Source: Phialocephala subalpina
Lineage: Eukaryota > Ascomycota > Leotiomycetes > Helotiales > Mollisiaceae
Direction: 5' to 3'
Assembly (NCBI GenBank): GCA_900073065.1
Contig: FJOG01000012.1
Coordinates: 5,507-69,506, forward strand
DNA length: 64,000 nucleotides
Below, one piece after another: positions 1 through 14,099 of this stretch. The stretch's first letter is position 1, and each line of letters starts with the position of its first letter. Below the pieces are notes generated by a model. That model made no database searches. It was not told the DNA's origin and saw only the letters and a program-made list of their open reading frames with translations. Position numbers and translations under genes: made by a program.

Positions 1-3000
1 GTATTATTTATATAAACCCGCGCAATAATACGCGGTATAGTAATTATATCAAGAGTTACGATAGTTGGTTCGCCGGTTTTGCCGCAATTAAAAGCTTTAA
101 CGGCACGGCCAATTTAAAGCTAGAACCCTCGATTTGCCTCTTTGGATTCGATTCTTTTGATTATCGCGACAGCGATTATTCCTTTAGAGGGCATCGCATT
201 AACTAAAGTACGAGTATAAACTTAGTTTATCTCCCTCTTCTCGCCGTCGTCCTTATGCGTAGAAGTAATCCGCTAATTATATATAGATTAACTAGTAATT
301 CTCGATAATAACAACGATTTAAATAAGGCATATACTAGGGGTAGGCCGAAGGCGCTTCTAATGAAGTCGATACCGGGCGTATTAAATTAAACGCGAATTT
401 ATATAATTCCCTTTTAATCCCAGAATTCGCTTTAGTACCAATAAAGTCTATTGATATATTTAGTCTATAGTATAGCGTTAAGGAAATAACCCCGGGATTT
501 GGGTCTCACGAGTAGTATAGCGTGCCTTTTACTCCCGCATAAATTTAACTTTAAACCCTCCTTTAATTTTCTAAGCCATTATAAGATTAAATTAACTAGC
601 AAAGTATCGACGATATTACTCGGAATATATTAGTGAAATTTGCGCTTTATTTCTTCTTTAAGCCTTCCGATAACGATGAGGATAAATTAACGGATGAGAA
701 TATAATTAAATTAGAGAAAAGAATTAGAATTAATTTTAAGAAAGTAATAAGTGGAGTTATTATCGGCTAATATACTTATTTCCTCGAGTTTTCGCTCGGT
801 CGAAGTATTACAAGACGAGATTTAGAGTTAAAAACGCAGCGAAACCGCAAGTAGTCGATTAAAAGAACTACGAGATATTTCTCAATATAATAAAATTTAA
901 GGCTTTAAAGAATGGAAATTGCAGGAGACTAGAGTATTAATGAAAGGGGGAGCTATAAGTAATTAATAGGATTTAATCGAGATTATTAACGTAAATAACC
1001 CTAAAGATATAAAAACTATTAAAGCTTTATTAATTGCGTAACCTAAGATCCCCGAGATTAATAAGTACCGTTTTCGATTGCGTAGAGTATAGGCTTAGCA
1101 ACTTATTAAACGCAAGACAAAAACAATTTAATATCAAGTTATATAAAAGTAATATTTAAATAAGTCGGATTCTTAGTTTAATAATAATAATATATAAATA
1201 TTAATATTATAATCGCCTTGCGAATTATTCTCTCAAAACTTGGCTTTATAAATAAAAATGAACGTTTTCCGAGTTTGCGAGATGCGCTTTAATCGATGTA
1301 AAGGCAAAAAAGTTTTCGAGTACTTAATCGATGCGTTTGGTCTCGATACTTATACTTGGATTACTAAAGATTAATTAAGAATCTTATTTAACTTTATATT
1401 AATCGTTAAGCCTAAAGGTAATTAATTGCTTTATAAGGGTCCCGTTTTGGAAATCTTAAGGAGTATTTTTACTAATGGAATATATCTCGAATAGGGCTTT
1501 CTCCCTATCCTTTGAGTGACAAGCACCGCCATGGGTCACGAACCTCTCGAGGCTCCTCTACCCCAGCCCACCTAGCGCTAGGAGGCGAGCCTGCGACGCG
1601 GATGAAAGTACACTAAGATATGCATATAAAGATTAGTAGCAAAACCTACTATTCCGCGAACACCAATAATAATTATAATATATATACTAAAGCATCTTTA
1701 TTATCTTATCCTTTCCGTAGCGTTAGGTATACGTTCTAATAAAGAGACGTTCGCAGAGGCTATAACCCCTTATAATACTATAATATATTCTAAAGTATAA
1801 CCAGCAAAATTACAATCTAAGAAAAAACGCGTCCTATAGAAACCAAAAGAAAATAAGATAATACTCAAGATAAAAGAGAAGGATTACTCATAGGAAGAGA
1901 TTTATATTACCTTCCCACACCAAACTATCGACGAATTTAACGAAGGATAGGAAAACTTAAAAGAAAAGATTATAATTAATAATTAAATAATTTATATTAG
2001 GCCAAGCCCATGAAAAATACAAAAATTAAAAAGTATAATATAATAAAAGGTTAATTAATATATATTAAATGAGAAGATTTACAAGTAATAATTAAAATAG
2101 CAAAAATGGATATAATATTAATATTCTTTATAAAATATATAAATCCGTCGAATAAAAAGTATAAATATACCCACAAAAAGAACTTAGTGCAATTCTATCG
2201 TTATCTAGCCCAAAAATCAATATATAAACCCACTCTTAGTTTTATAATCCTCGTGAATCTATATATTTATCCCTTTTTAACTTTAGCGCGTATATAATAC
2301 AAAATCTTTTCCCATGATAATATCGCGGATTTTATATTCCCTATTAAACTTATTACTTGCAAAGGCTCTTAGTTTATTCGAGTGTAATAGAAATCGCGCT
2401 TAAAGTATTAATTAGTTGATAAAATTATTAAAAGATTAACGTATTAATTTATTATGATTACTTTTTGAGTTTCGTAAAGTATTACACTTGGATTGCCCTT
2501 GGAGATGGGGCAATGCATAATAATAAATTGGGAGTGCCTCTTTATTAAATCATCGAGCGAGGGGAGAAAAAGCTTCTTGCCGTTTATAGTACCAAGTCCC
2601 CCTTACAAAGAAAACTTATTTTTAACCTATATCCCGATATGCGTTTTCTGGGTGAACTAAAGAGTAAAAGACGGGCTAGAGGGAGGCTTTCTTATAGTGG
2701 GACTAATTCTTCGTATATTTGACGATTATATACTAATCTTGAAAAATAAATAATACGCGATCAAAAATATTCGCGATAAAAATCTTAAGCCTATAATCAG
2801 ATAACGAGTATCACATGTATACTAAACGGAAAAGTAAAGTAATATTTTATTACACGTCGAAAAGTGATTTCTCCTTTAATGCGGCCGCACGGATTATTAA
2901 CTATTAGTTTAATTAGCTTTTTATCTCGCTTTCAAATTCTCCGCTTTTTAATTCTTTTAAGTTTTATATTATATATTTTCTCAATTAATTATAACGTTTT

Positions 3001-3132
3001 TACTTAAAAAGCAAATTATTTTAATATATAATTACTTTTATATTAAAGTGATTATACCGGTAAATTTTTTATTAAACTTTACGAGTAAATTAAACGAAAA
3101 ATATTTACTAATTATCAAGTAAAATAGGTAAT
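1..3132. other. RIP-degraded AT-rich block without a resolvable gene
   Basis: The sequence is strongly AT-rich and TpA-rich and stop-dense in all frames. Short protein-like stretches survive, for example around 840-1100 and 2560-2720 on the plus strand, but I could not assign them to a family. A roughly 100-base GC-rich island at about 1505-1605 stands out; it contains the perfect palindrome CCTAGCGCTAGG at 1571-1582. I infer old repeats inactivated by RIP. No element ends were found. Confidence 0.6.
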
Positions 3133-3999
3133 ATGATCTTGCCCGAGATAAAAGTACTTAAAACAAAGGAAAGCTTTAAAGAAATACACGGGGATTTCAA
3201 ATACGCCTATACCTTAATAGTTTACCGCATTAGCAATAACGTTTATTATACGATCACGAAATCACGATACCGATTCGCCGCCAAAGTTAAGGTCAAAGAG
3301 CTTTTAAACGTGGTTTTAATACTTACTACTACTTATTACCCGCTTTTCCCGTCGAATTATATACGAGCTCCAAATCCGTTGCCATTTAATTATTATATTA
3401 AGCGTTCGCATCTTATTTCTTACGACCGGATCCACGATACCCCTAACGCATCGCGGATAAGTAAGCGAGTTCTTAAAGAGGCCGAAATTTATGAAATTCT
3501 CAAATTATATTTATATCCAAATATTATTTAATATCTCGGTTATTAAGTTCATAATAAGCGGATTACCGGAATTTATTTCACCAAATATAATAATACTCTA
3601 ATATATAGAATTAACTTTAAGAATCGAATAAAACGTGCTTTAATATATAATGGTCGAGCTTTAAAAAGCCCCGATGATTTCTTGTATAAAATTAAAAAAG
3701 GTATTCGATATTTGTATTCTTTAAACCTTGTTCATAATAATATTAATCCTTCTAATATTATATTCAAAGAGGATATAAATAAGGATACAAATGAGGATAC
3801 AAATGAAAATATACTAATTATAATAGATTTTGATTCTTATTAGTCTATCGGAGAGAATTTAAAAGAAATTAAGCGAATATTCGAGTAATATAATAAAAGC
3901 GTTTAATATTCCTTATTAAGTAATAATTTAAATATATTAGACGAGATTCGAGAGTAATTAAAGGATAATAACACTAAGTATTTCAAGTTCAAAGATTAA
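3133..3999 (+). pseudogene. Protein kinase-like pseudogene (fungal eukaryotic-type kinase fold)
   Basis: One reading frame runs from an ATG at 3133 to a stop at 3997-3999, interrupted by at least five in-frame TAA/TAG codons and no frameshift. The kinase signature is clear in the second half. HNNINPSNIIF (about 3733-3765) matches the catalytic loop HxDxxxxN, here with Asn for the catalytic Asp. A DFDS stretch (about 3826-3837) matches the DFG/DFD metal-binding motif. The upstream part RITGIYFTKYNNTLI fits the hinge region. The stops fall where Trp or Gln is expected, so I infer RIP inactivation of a gene from the expanded kinase-like families of filamentous fungi. The Asp-to-Asn change is a GAT-to-AAT transition and could also be RIP. 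No neighbour shares its function. Confident on kinase fold, not on subfamily. Confidence 0.75.
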
Positions 4000-6900
4000 T
4001 AAAAAGGAAAAAAAAACTAAGATCTCACGTAGCTTATTCTTATTAGAAGTATTTATTCTAACCGTTAATTTATATTGATTATTTGTTATTTAAATCTAGT
4101 CTAGCGTCTTTTGCTTTTACTTTGCCCTTGATTACCAATTATTATCCTATTCTCCAAAGATAACAAACTATATTTCTATAGTTAATAATAAGTTTAATTC
4201 GGTATTATATATTAAAGACGAGGAAAACGTACTAATTATTCTGATTTTACTTGGGAGGAATATATAAGCCCGAGTTGGAATATATTGAAAACTCGCAATT
4301 AAATATCTTGATTTTATATTCGCCAAGTTCGGTCTGGAAAATACAAGCGTTAACTGGTTATTGAGTAGAGGTAATATAGTTTAAATTGGAAGTATTAGGA
4401 TACGTCTCCTAATTAATAAGTCCGAGTATTAAAACTAACCCATAATAATAAAGTATATAAATAAATTCTTTACGGATAATAAATTAAAAATAATAATAAG
4501 GTAGGATTAAATAGATTTCAAGGAATTAATAGTTTAAAATATTGACTTTCGAACCCTATTATCTTTATATTAGCCCTTGTCTCTTTTAGAGGCTATAAAT
4601 TATCCCTTGATTAATTTTCTAGCGCTTTTTTTCTTATCAAATACAATTCTATTGCTTAGGCTAATCTCGACTTTATAGTATTCTTCAACGAATCGCGGTA
4701 CGAACCGTTTATTAGCTCGCCCATTTCGTGGGCGAGAAGGCATCGGAAATGAGCTATAATAGATTCAAGAATTAATAGAGAAATACAAACGAATAATATA
4801 ATCCTTAGGTATTTAAGCTCGAGTATAACCCCTTATCAATTATTATAACCACTCGGCTCGGGAAAAAAAATATCGATAATTCATATTATTTTAATTATAT
4901 TTAGAAAAGGCTATAATAAGTATAGGGTTTCGATAATATACGGAAGGGGGTCTTAAGAAGTTAATAATACCCCTTTATAAAACGGTAAATATTTTAACTA
5001 ATTAATAATTAAAAATATTTAATTTTGCCCCAAAAATTCTTTTATTTAATTATAATAGAATTAAAAAGGCGTTATTAATTTCTTGAAACCCCTTTTTGTA
5101 CATAGTAAAATAAACTCGCCTAATAATTATCCAAGAAATCGATTAGATTTCTTTTTTTGTCCAAAATAGCCTATTATATAAGAGGTTAAATAATAAATGA
5201 AAAGTAGGCGAAAATAATTATTATCGTAAAATTATTTAATAAGTTGAATTCTATAGATTATTTAAATATATAAATCGCTTTAATAAAAGTACTTATTAAG
5301 ATTAATAAAAAGTTTATCAAATAAACTTCGATAAGACGTTTTAAAGGAGAAATGCTTTTACTTCCGATTAAGTAATATTTCTTAGAGAATTATTAATTAC
5401 TTCAAAATCTTTGAACGCTCGAAGTCTATTAATATTATATTTCTAATCTCGGGATTCTATAATATATTTGGTGATCGTATATTATAATATTTTACTCCGA
5501 AATTTAATAGTTTTATAATTGCCTCGTTTATTTCCATAATCAAATCTTATTTTATAATTAATATTAAATCGTTCCGTATTTACTCGTTTGCTTATAATAA
5601 TAGCAATATATGAATTATTTTGACTTTAAAATAAAGAAAATAAAGATAAACGAGAGAAATATTCCCGAGGTAAATTAATATAAACTTTCTTTGAATTTCG
5701 TTTAAATATCGATAAATTAAACTTTTATACTTTAATTTTACTTCGAATATTATTATAATCCTTTTTATAACGAAAATATATTTATACGATTTTAAAGTTA
5801 ATTTAAATAAAATATTACGAGTATTTTGCTTTCTAAGTAACTTATATTTATTATTAAAGTTTTCGGCGAATTAACGAGATATAAATTTCACAAAAGATTT
5901 CCGCTTTAAAATATAATAATTACCGGTTTTATAAATACGATATACGTTAATATTTAAATAAATATTATTTAAGGGATATTTTCGTATAAGCCCTAATAAA
6001 TAAGCTTATATATAGTATTATTGGTGGCGGATATTATTATTTTTACCCGCTTATAATATTTTGATGGAACGCATTTATTTAATACCAGTATAACGCGGAC
6101 GAGCCTTTAGTTTACTTGGCGTTTCGAAGTTTAAAGTCTTATTTAATAAGTTAAATGGACTCCGAGGATCTTCGTGTATAATTATATTTATAAAACTATA
6201 ATTATTCTTTACTTTTCGTGATTTTCTAATTCTTAATATAATCGGGGATCGCTCGAAAGGATGGATTCGCGCATGAAATATCGAGAGCAGAAGAATTAAA
6301 ATCTTTTATTCAACGGGTATTTGTTATAAAATTACTTCGTAATCGATTATAACTTTAGAGGTAATCTTTAGCGCGTAATTCCGCTATTTTTGATTGCGAG
6401 GCCTCGAGTTTAATACCATCAAATAAAACGCTAAAATTTGGTTTATTACGATGCGATAAAGTAAAATATCGATTTCGCTTTGCGTTTCGGTTTTAATATT
6501 GGGTTCTGCGAAGTAATAATAAAGCGTATATAGCTTATCTTCTTTGACTTGGAGAAAAACGTTGATTTCTCTTATAGTTAATTTATTATATTTAAAATTA
6601 TTCTTAATTATATATATATACGTTTAAATTAAAGCTATTACTATTAATTACTCGAAGTAATATACAAATTTCTCCTTTAAATCGATTGGTATTATAATTC
6701 GATTAATAATATCCTTTGGAATATTTATATACTCGTTATTAATTCGCAAAAGTTTAACCCGTAAATTAAAAACCAATAATTTGTAAAATGGTTTATATTT
6801 TATAACTATATATAAACTTTATATATTATTTATTTCTTTGTATATATAAATCTAATTGGCGTTTTGCGGTTTTAAATTCGAGTTTAAAGTTTATCCTTTA

Positions 6901-8085
6901 ATCGAGATACGGAGATTTTATAGATTTTTACGGACTTTTTCGTTGCTATTATTAAGAGTATTAATATAATTCTCGAAAATAATATCCTCGCTTAAATTAA
7001 ACGTACGATAAGCTTCTCTTATTCGCTGAAAGTAAGAGATAATATTTATCGTTAGTTATTTAACGGTTAAATACTAATATAACTCCAAATCCTTTTTACT
7101 TATTAATAGTTAATCGCAAAAATCTTACCCGAGCTTTATAAAGTATTAAATAAAACTAAAAAGTATTACGTCTCGTGGAATATATTCGTAAATTCTTTCG
7201 AAAAATTACTATTATAAAATTAAAAAATCCGTTTAAAGTTTCAATAAATTCGAGTAAAATTTATTTTTCGAACTAATAATAAAACTTTATATACTAAGGC
7301 TTTTATTTATTTGGATACGAAGTGACTTCGAGAGGAATATATAATAAGCACGTAAATATTCTTCGAATGTAATAAGTTTTGTTTTCTTTTCTTTTTCTAT
7401 TCGATTTTACCACTCGTCTTTTATATGCCTTCGTTTTTATTTTACTTTCTCATTAGTTTCCTTTCGATTTCGCTATTCGTTTTTCTCACGTTTTTGTTCC
7501 CGTTTTACGCGCTTATTAGTTTTTTTTGCTTGCTTATTTGCTTCTCGAAATAATTACTTAAAACGTTTAAAATTTAATTTTTTCTTTAATAATATTTTAT
7601 AAAAATAAATTATTATCGTATTTAAATAATAATACTTAAAAAGGCTATTAATTCGATAGGGCGGATTATTATTAAAGTAATACAAATAAGCGAAATACTA
7701 TTAAAACGTATCGCCAAATCGTATATTTAATAACAAATTAATTTATAATATTATCGAGGTAATTTTCTTTATTCTTTTCTAGCTCGAAAATTTCGCGACG
7801 TTATAATAAGTATATAAGATATTACGTAAATTCTAAATACCTTTAATTTGTTTAATAGTATTTAGATTATTTAATTTAATATAATATATATAAAAATCCC
7901 AAAGAATTAAAATTTTGGAACTTTTGCAATCGAAAATTAATATATTTCTTAATCTAAAAATATTCTTTTAAGTATTATAGTCTAATTATACTAAGGTCTT
8001 TCGGTTAATATCGAATTATTAAGTAAATTATATAATATTAAGCCCTTTATTTGCAAAGTCCGTAAATTATAATTTCTTTTGCAAA
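4000..8085. other. RIP-degraded AT-rich DNA, no gene resolved
   Basis: This is AT-rich, stop-dense sequence. Some stretches keep protein-like composition, but I could not match them to a family or find terminal repeats. It is probably remnants of transposons, to judge only from the composition and the surrounding elements. Confidence 0.5.
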
Positions 8086-8089
8086 TTAC

Positions 8090-8560
8090 AGGCCGTAAAT
8101 ATAAAATATTCACGGGGGTAAAAATTACGCTTTTGTATTTTATAGAAGTTTTTTTATAGGGGCTAGTTTTTAAGCCTTTAATCCTCGTTGCGCTCGAGGA
8201 GATTAAAGGCTATAAATAAGATATTTCCAAGGGGTAAAAACGTAACTTTATATTTATAAAAAAAAAATTTTTTATAGGGGTACCCTTTAAACCCCCGAGT
8301 CTTTTGCGGGGAAGGTATAAGCAATATCTAAAAACACGTGATAATTATATATAAATATTATTATAAAGAATCTTATAAATCGGAAATTATAATAATTATA
8401 TATTTTTACGAATATAATTTAAGGGCCGCAAATAGAATATTCACGGGAGTAAAAGCGCAACTTCTTTATTTTATAAAAGTTATTTATTATAAGGGTTAAC
8501 TTTTAAATCCCTAATCCTTATTACGCTCGAGAAAATAAAGGAATCGATTTAATCGAGTTT
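8090..8560. repeat. Imperfect direct repeats with a hairpin, degraded
   Basis: A unit beginning ggccgtaaat...ttcacggg at about 8090 recurs at about 8423, with a shorter, more diverged copy near 8219. Each contains a TATAGGGG-like stretch. The first ends in a hairpin: cctttaatcctcg (about 8175) pairs with the inverse complement just downstream around a ttgcg loop, with a 2-nt bulge. The differences between copies are mostly transitions, so the copies look RIP-mutated. Function unknown. Confidence 0.55.
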
Positions 8561-11500
8561 TATTAAAATCTAATAATATCGAGTAATTTTACGCATAAAT
8601 CAGAAATTATAATAATTGTGTATTTCTATAGATATAATCTAATTTACGGTCTCGAGATATAATTGAATTCGTAATTTTAAAGTAATTAAAATCAAAAGGA
8701 ACTTTAAATAATATATTATTTAAAGTTTTTACTCGTGATATAATTATATAAAAGAGGTTTAAATAATACTCTCTTTAATTTAGGTTTAAAGATTATAAGT
8801 AATACTTTTCCGTGTAACGGTTATAACGCTAAAAGCGGTTAAAGAACGCGGCAAATTGGTTTGAGGTGTTCGCCATATCCACTGCCGCGAGAGACGCCGA
8901 ATTGCGGGCATCGGGCGCCCGTAACTCGTTTAGATGCACGGCGATAATGCGTATTCCCTAATACTTAGTAAACTCGTCCCTGGATTTAGCCGTTTCTTGG
9001 TCGAAGAGAAGCGCTTCTAGGATCTAAAGAAGGCAATGCAAATAGCCGGATCCCCGAGCCTATCATTCGAACTAGTACTAATAGTCTGTAAAGCGGAGAA
9101 AAGGCCATAAAATACTCTTTATAAATACTTAGAACCGAATAACGAGATAATAAATAACGATATATAAATAACTTTAAACTTTCTCTTATATAAACTAATA
9201 TTAAATATAATTATTTGTAGTAAAAACATTCGAAAAGCTTAAGAAGTAACGGCGGAAGTTATATTACTATATATCGGCGGTATTAAAAGTAATAAAAACC
9301 AGTAACGTACTAAGAGAAAGGAATTAGACTTAGGCGAGCAAACTTGTAATGCGAGTCTTCTAAAATGGGCGTATACCCGTAAGGCTTATACTTTGACGGA
9401 TAATCTAAAGCAATAATATATTATCCTTTAATAATACCTCGGTTAGTTTTTCACGCGTGTAATCCTTTAATTTTATAGCCTTCGAAACGTAAAAAGCGGC
9501 CGAATTCCCAGCTTATCGGCGTATAAGTATATTAAAGACTAAGAATCGCCAGCAAGGGTATTATTTAAATCTGCCCTTTATAAAGTATATAAAGTGGCGC
9601 GCGTAACCCTATAAGTTAACTTTACGGATATATAGGGCGTTAAAATCGGCTCAACTCGTCAAGTATAATATAAAGAAGATTATAATAAAGATCTTATTTC
9701 TTCTTATCGCTTTATCGATAGGAGTTAAGCGGATAAAGGGTGCGAAGAGCCCGCGAGGAGAGGAACTATAGCTAGTAAGCGTATTTAGGATTAAATTGGC
9801 TTTAATAGTAATAATATTTAAATTCGGGATTATTAATTGGGAATTCGGAGGGGGGAGCTTCTTTATAGCAAGCTAAAGAAACTTGCAAAGCTATTCTCTA
9901 ATATTATTATAATCGATTAGAAAAATAAGAGAAGAGGAGATATTATTATTTATTAGTAAAATATAAATTCGATTTAATAAGATTATAATATATTGATAAT
10001 CCGGGTAGTTTACTTTTAAATAATAAAGTTAAATAAAAATATAACTTCGATAAACTCGAAAATCCACTTGGAATTACTATTAATATTTCGAATTATTCTT
10101 TATTATTTAATTTAACGGCTAGAGAAAGATAATATCTAATTCCGCAAGTAAATTTGAGAGTATACTTATCGTTTTAATCGTACTTTGCATAAAACTCACA
10201 TAGTAACCCGAATAATAATACTAATGCCCATGGTATCAATATATTAATATTTGTATATAAAACCGCGTAATAATTATTTCTTCGATTTAAGTTAAAATTA
10301 GCAAATAGACCGGAATATCTTTTAAGTTTATCTTATTATTTGCGGATATTAAAAAGGGAATTTAATTACGTTTATCCCGTAAATAATAATTATAACAAAT
10401 TTTATTCTTTAGATTTATTGAAAATTAATATTCTTTATATTGATTATAAGTCTCTATTTTTATTGCCATTATTACCTCGTGAAAACTCTATATTTATCGC
10501 TATTATTCGGTAGGAAGGAAACTCGGAAGAGGGGACGTAAGGATACGAATCGGGGGATTAAATTAAAGCGGAGAAAATAATATAAAAAGGGGTATAAAAA
10601 CGGGGATTAAGAGTTTAAATCGAGGTGGAGGAGATAAAGAAAGTAGGGGAGGTAGAATAAGAGGGCGCGTCGATAGAAAGGGTTCAAATCGAAGTAAAGG
10701 AGATAATATAAAAGGGAGTATTAATACGCAAATCGGGGGATTAAATTAAAGTAAAGGAGGTTCCGATTGTATAAGAGTTTTTATAGGCTTAAATAATCGT
10801 TTTTCAATCGGAATATTAAGATCGAAAAGCTATAAAGCCTTCTTTTTTTTCTCTTTTAATTTTTCTTATAACTTTGCAATTAATATTTTATATAACGTAA
10901 AGGTTTTAAACTTTTTATTTGCCGGATTAAATGGGTCTAAAAAAAAGAAAAAAAGTAAGCGCGTTTAAAGATAATTCGAGTAGTACTTAAAAGATATTAC
11001 AAATAAAACAAGAGAATTCTCTAATAATAAAAAGAGGAAACGCATTAAACGCGTTTATTATAAATAGTATATAAATTCAATATATATAATTTGCCCTTTT
11101 TTTAATACGTGATAAAAGTACTAAGGAGGAATATTCGTAAATAGAAAGTAATAGGATTTGAGGGGAGTATTTAGTAATAAAAAGTAAAAAGTAGATACGA
11201 ATTATTAGAAAGGAGTAAACCTTGGCGGAAATCAAATTGAACTCGAGGATTCAAATGGATTTACTTATAGTAATATTTATATATCCTCTTTAAATACTTT
11301 ATTTATACGTTTATTAAATATATTAATTAAACGGAAATTAATATAAGAATAAATTTAATATTTCATAAATTATTAGATTACTTGTATTAATGCCTTAAAT
11401 ACTTCTAACGATCGAGTAAATCAAAGATTATAATTAATTATCGAGTATTATTTCATTACTTATTTTATTATTAAACATATAATTATCGAATTTATATCTT

Positions 11501-12875
11501 ATATAACCCCGTTAAATATAATTAATCTCAAGTAATATACGATATATTCGTCGCCTAAATAACTATATACGCACTCGGTAGTAAGAAATATAAGCACCTA
11601 AAAATCTTTATAATCAAAAATAATAAAATAATTTATAAATTATATAAATCACTAAAAGTAAAAAACCGGAAAACCCAATATATTTACTAACGCCAAATTA
11701 TTATGAAAAACTCCAATTTAAATTAGGTTACCCCTAAAAACCAAATTTATTATCGTATATAAAATAATGGCGATTTTCTATAAAAGGCTTTCAATGGGCG
11801 TAAGAAAAACGAAATTCTATATTGTGATATATATAATACCAAAGATTATAATACCGAAGAAAAACCAAAAATATCGCTTTAAGAGATATAATTACCCGTT
11901 ATTAGAATTATTTAAGAGATTTTGCGGGTATAAATATTAGGGATGGGTTTACTAAGCAATTATTTCGAAGTATTATCGCCGAAAGTAAATATTGTTTTTA
12001 TTATCAAAATTACGAAGTTAAGTAATATTATCGAGTTTATAATCGATTTTATACTCGCGATGAAAGTTAAAATGCGATTCAATTTCAGAACTTTACTTTA
12101 TATATTACCCTTTATAATCTTCATTACAAATATATTTTTTGTTTCCCAATTACTAAGTTTATCGATCGTATTACTATTTGTATCTTTCGCAGATAGTATA
12201 TTTATGTATTTCAAGTTCTAACTCTTTAGGAAATATAATTCCAAATGGTAACCATCTTGAAAATAATATACTTTTGAATAGAAGACTTTCAGGTTTAATT
12301 TGCCAATAATTATAGCGCAAGCGCCATATATTTGCTCGAGCTATTATATTGTCCTATCGTAAATAGGGCCCAGAACTTTAAAGATCTATAAATAATTACG
12401 GGGATCTTATTTATAAAGCAACTTCAAGGATTGGCTTTGCTGGTATAAAAGTACGTAAAGTCTTTAAAAAAGGGACTAAGGCATTAATAAGCTTTGTTTA
12501 TCCAAATAGAGTAACGTCGTACTAAAGTACTACAAGGTTAGGTCGGCGAAGGGCCAGGATATAAGTTAGTAACTCAAGACTACCCGTTTTAATAAGAGGC
12601 TTAAAAGTCTCTATTATCTTATCACACTAAGGACTAACTATATTATAGTTTACACCTGGTTCCTAAAAAGTGCTTTAAAGCGCAAATAATAGAAATCGTG
12701 GATTTGAACTTAATATTATAAAACTGGAAATACTTTCGAAGTCTTATAGGATATTTCTTATACTAATTAATAATGAAATATAAGCCCTACCAAGTCTTGG
12801 CTTTTGCATTTGCACAGTTAAAGCAACTTCATTATAAAGCGGTAATATTAATACTATAATAAGTGCAATCGAAAA
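8561..12875. other. AT-rich relic DNA with one moderate-GC island
   Basis: Mostly RIP-like AT-rich sequence. About 8840-9070 is a higher-GC island with no frame I can assign. An open stretch at 11943-12221 (+) encodes only a hydrophobic I/F/L-rich peptide, as AT-rich DNA often does by chance; I do not call it a gene. Confidence 0.45.
10552..10765. repeat. Purine-rich imperfect tandem repeat
   Basis: A stretch in which nearly every pyrimidine is T repeats blocks such as aaatcg(a/g)(g/a)gt..aggag and gggattaaattaaag. The opening block gggggattaaattaaag recurs at the end of the array. It is strongly strand-asymmetric (G/A on plus). The unit is not cleanly periodic. Confidence 0.45.
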
Positions 12876-13724
12876 TTAAATACTAAGATTATACTTGGCT
12901 AAAAACTTTAAGAGAAACTGTATTATTTGAGTGCTCAAGGGGGGCTGCTCTAATTGAGAGTGTTTAAGACATTTAGCGGTAGTAACTACCCTGAACATCA
13001 CGTCTCCCTCGTATGTAATTGCCCATGGCGGCTGTTGATCTCTAGGCGCCTGCCACCCCTGACCAGGTGCCAGGAGCGCTCTCCACCATAGGAGCTCATC
13101 TAGTGCAACATCACCTACATCAACCGTAACACAATGCTCGACTGCATCCCATTCCCCGTCGGAATCTGTAATGGGTGCTAACTTGGTTGAATATTGCATC
13201 GGCAGACATTGCTTCTCCAGAAGCTTCTTAGATAGCACGTATGCCCATCCAGCAAGTATAATAAAAATACCGTTATACTCAGATGCTCGCTTTGTTCTAT
13301 TTGTCTCGTCTTGCCAATCCAAAAAGGGTACTTGAGCAGAGAATTTGCATCTCGTCGAACAGCCTCTTAAAAGGATAGGTCTCCACCGCTGCTTTATCCC
13401 GGTCCTTAAATTCAATAAACAAGTACCAAGAGTATTTAGCTTTTATGTCGATTGCCTTTGTAAGAATAACACTCCCTTTAGATTATTTAAGAGCGCTAGG
13501 AATCGATGTAATATGTTTGAAAGTTTTAAGCTCTCGAGAGATATATGATGCATTGACTCAGCTCTTTCGAGATAGCTTTGCTAGACGTGTCTGCTTCTCG
13601 CGAAGACTTCTTGAACTTGCTCGGTGGTAAGGAGGATAGGATCGTTCTTTGTACTTCTAGAAGAGTTGAAGTCGTCGTTGCCGATCGAGATCGTTGATGC
13701 CGTGTTACTGTCGGTAAAAAGCAT
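12876..13724 (-). pseudogene. Conserved fungal hypothetical gene, broken by a stop and two frame changes
   Basis: Three minus-strand frames chain head to tail. The first starts at an ATG at 13724 (MLFTDSNTAS) and runs to about 13450, with one TAG inside (after SRHV). The second covers a charged segment containing WYLFIEFKDRDKAA and YPFKRLFDEMQ (about 13440-13340). The third contains VPFLDWQDETNRTK, GWAYVLSKKLLEKQ and LLAPGQGWQAPRD and ends at 12876. The composition of all three is protein-like, and the junctions fall without splice signals that I can defend, so I read this as one gene broken by small indels and one stop. I recall a fungal hypothetical family with this DWQDET/GWAYVLS/PGQGWQ pattern, but its function is unknown to me. 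Confidence 0.55.
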
Positions 13725-14099
13725 CGTAGTAGAGTCTAAACTTTACACGATATAGCGAGGGACTGGGGTTCTGAGAGGCGTACTCGAGGTCGAAGTTTGG
13801 TGGAGGGTGGAGGTTTTAGCAGCTCGGTCAGGCGCGTAGACGACTGAAAAGCTCCAACGATGCCTGCAACAGATATTGATTTAAGCATGAGGCATTATTA
13901 GCCAGATTGCGGACAAACAAAATTTAGAGAAGCTTACTTTAAAGCATCTCGAAAATACTAGGAATTAAAGGACACGTTTGGATGATAAGACACGAAATCC
14001 CACCTTTCACCGCTTTCTGCTAGTGTGGATTGAGAAAATTTGGTGATTTGGCCGATTAATAAGATTCAATTGGCGCAGCAATATAAGAACCCTAAATAG

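Noticed and set aside
11943..12221. Open frame of 92 codons encoding a hydrophobic peptide
   Set aside because: It lies in AT-rich degraded DNA, where Ile/Phe/Leu-rich open frames arise by chance; no domain or promoter.
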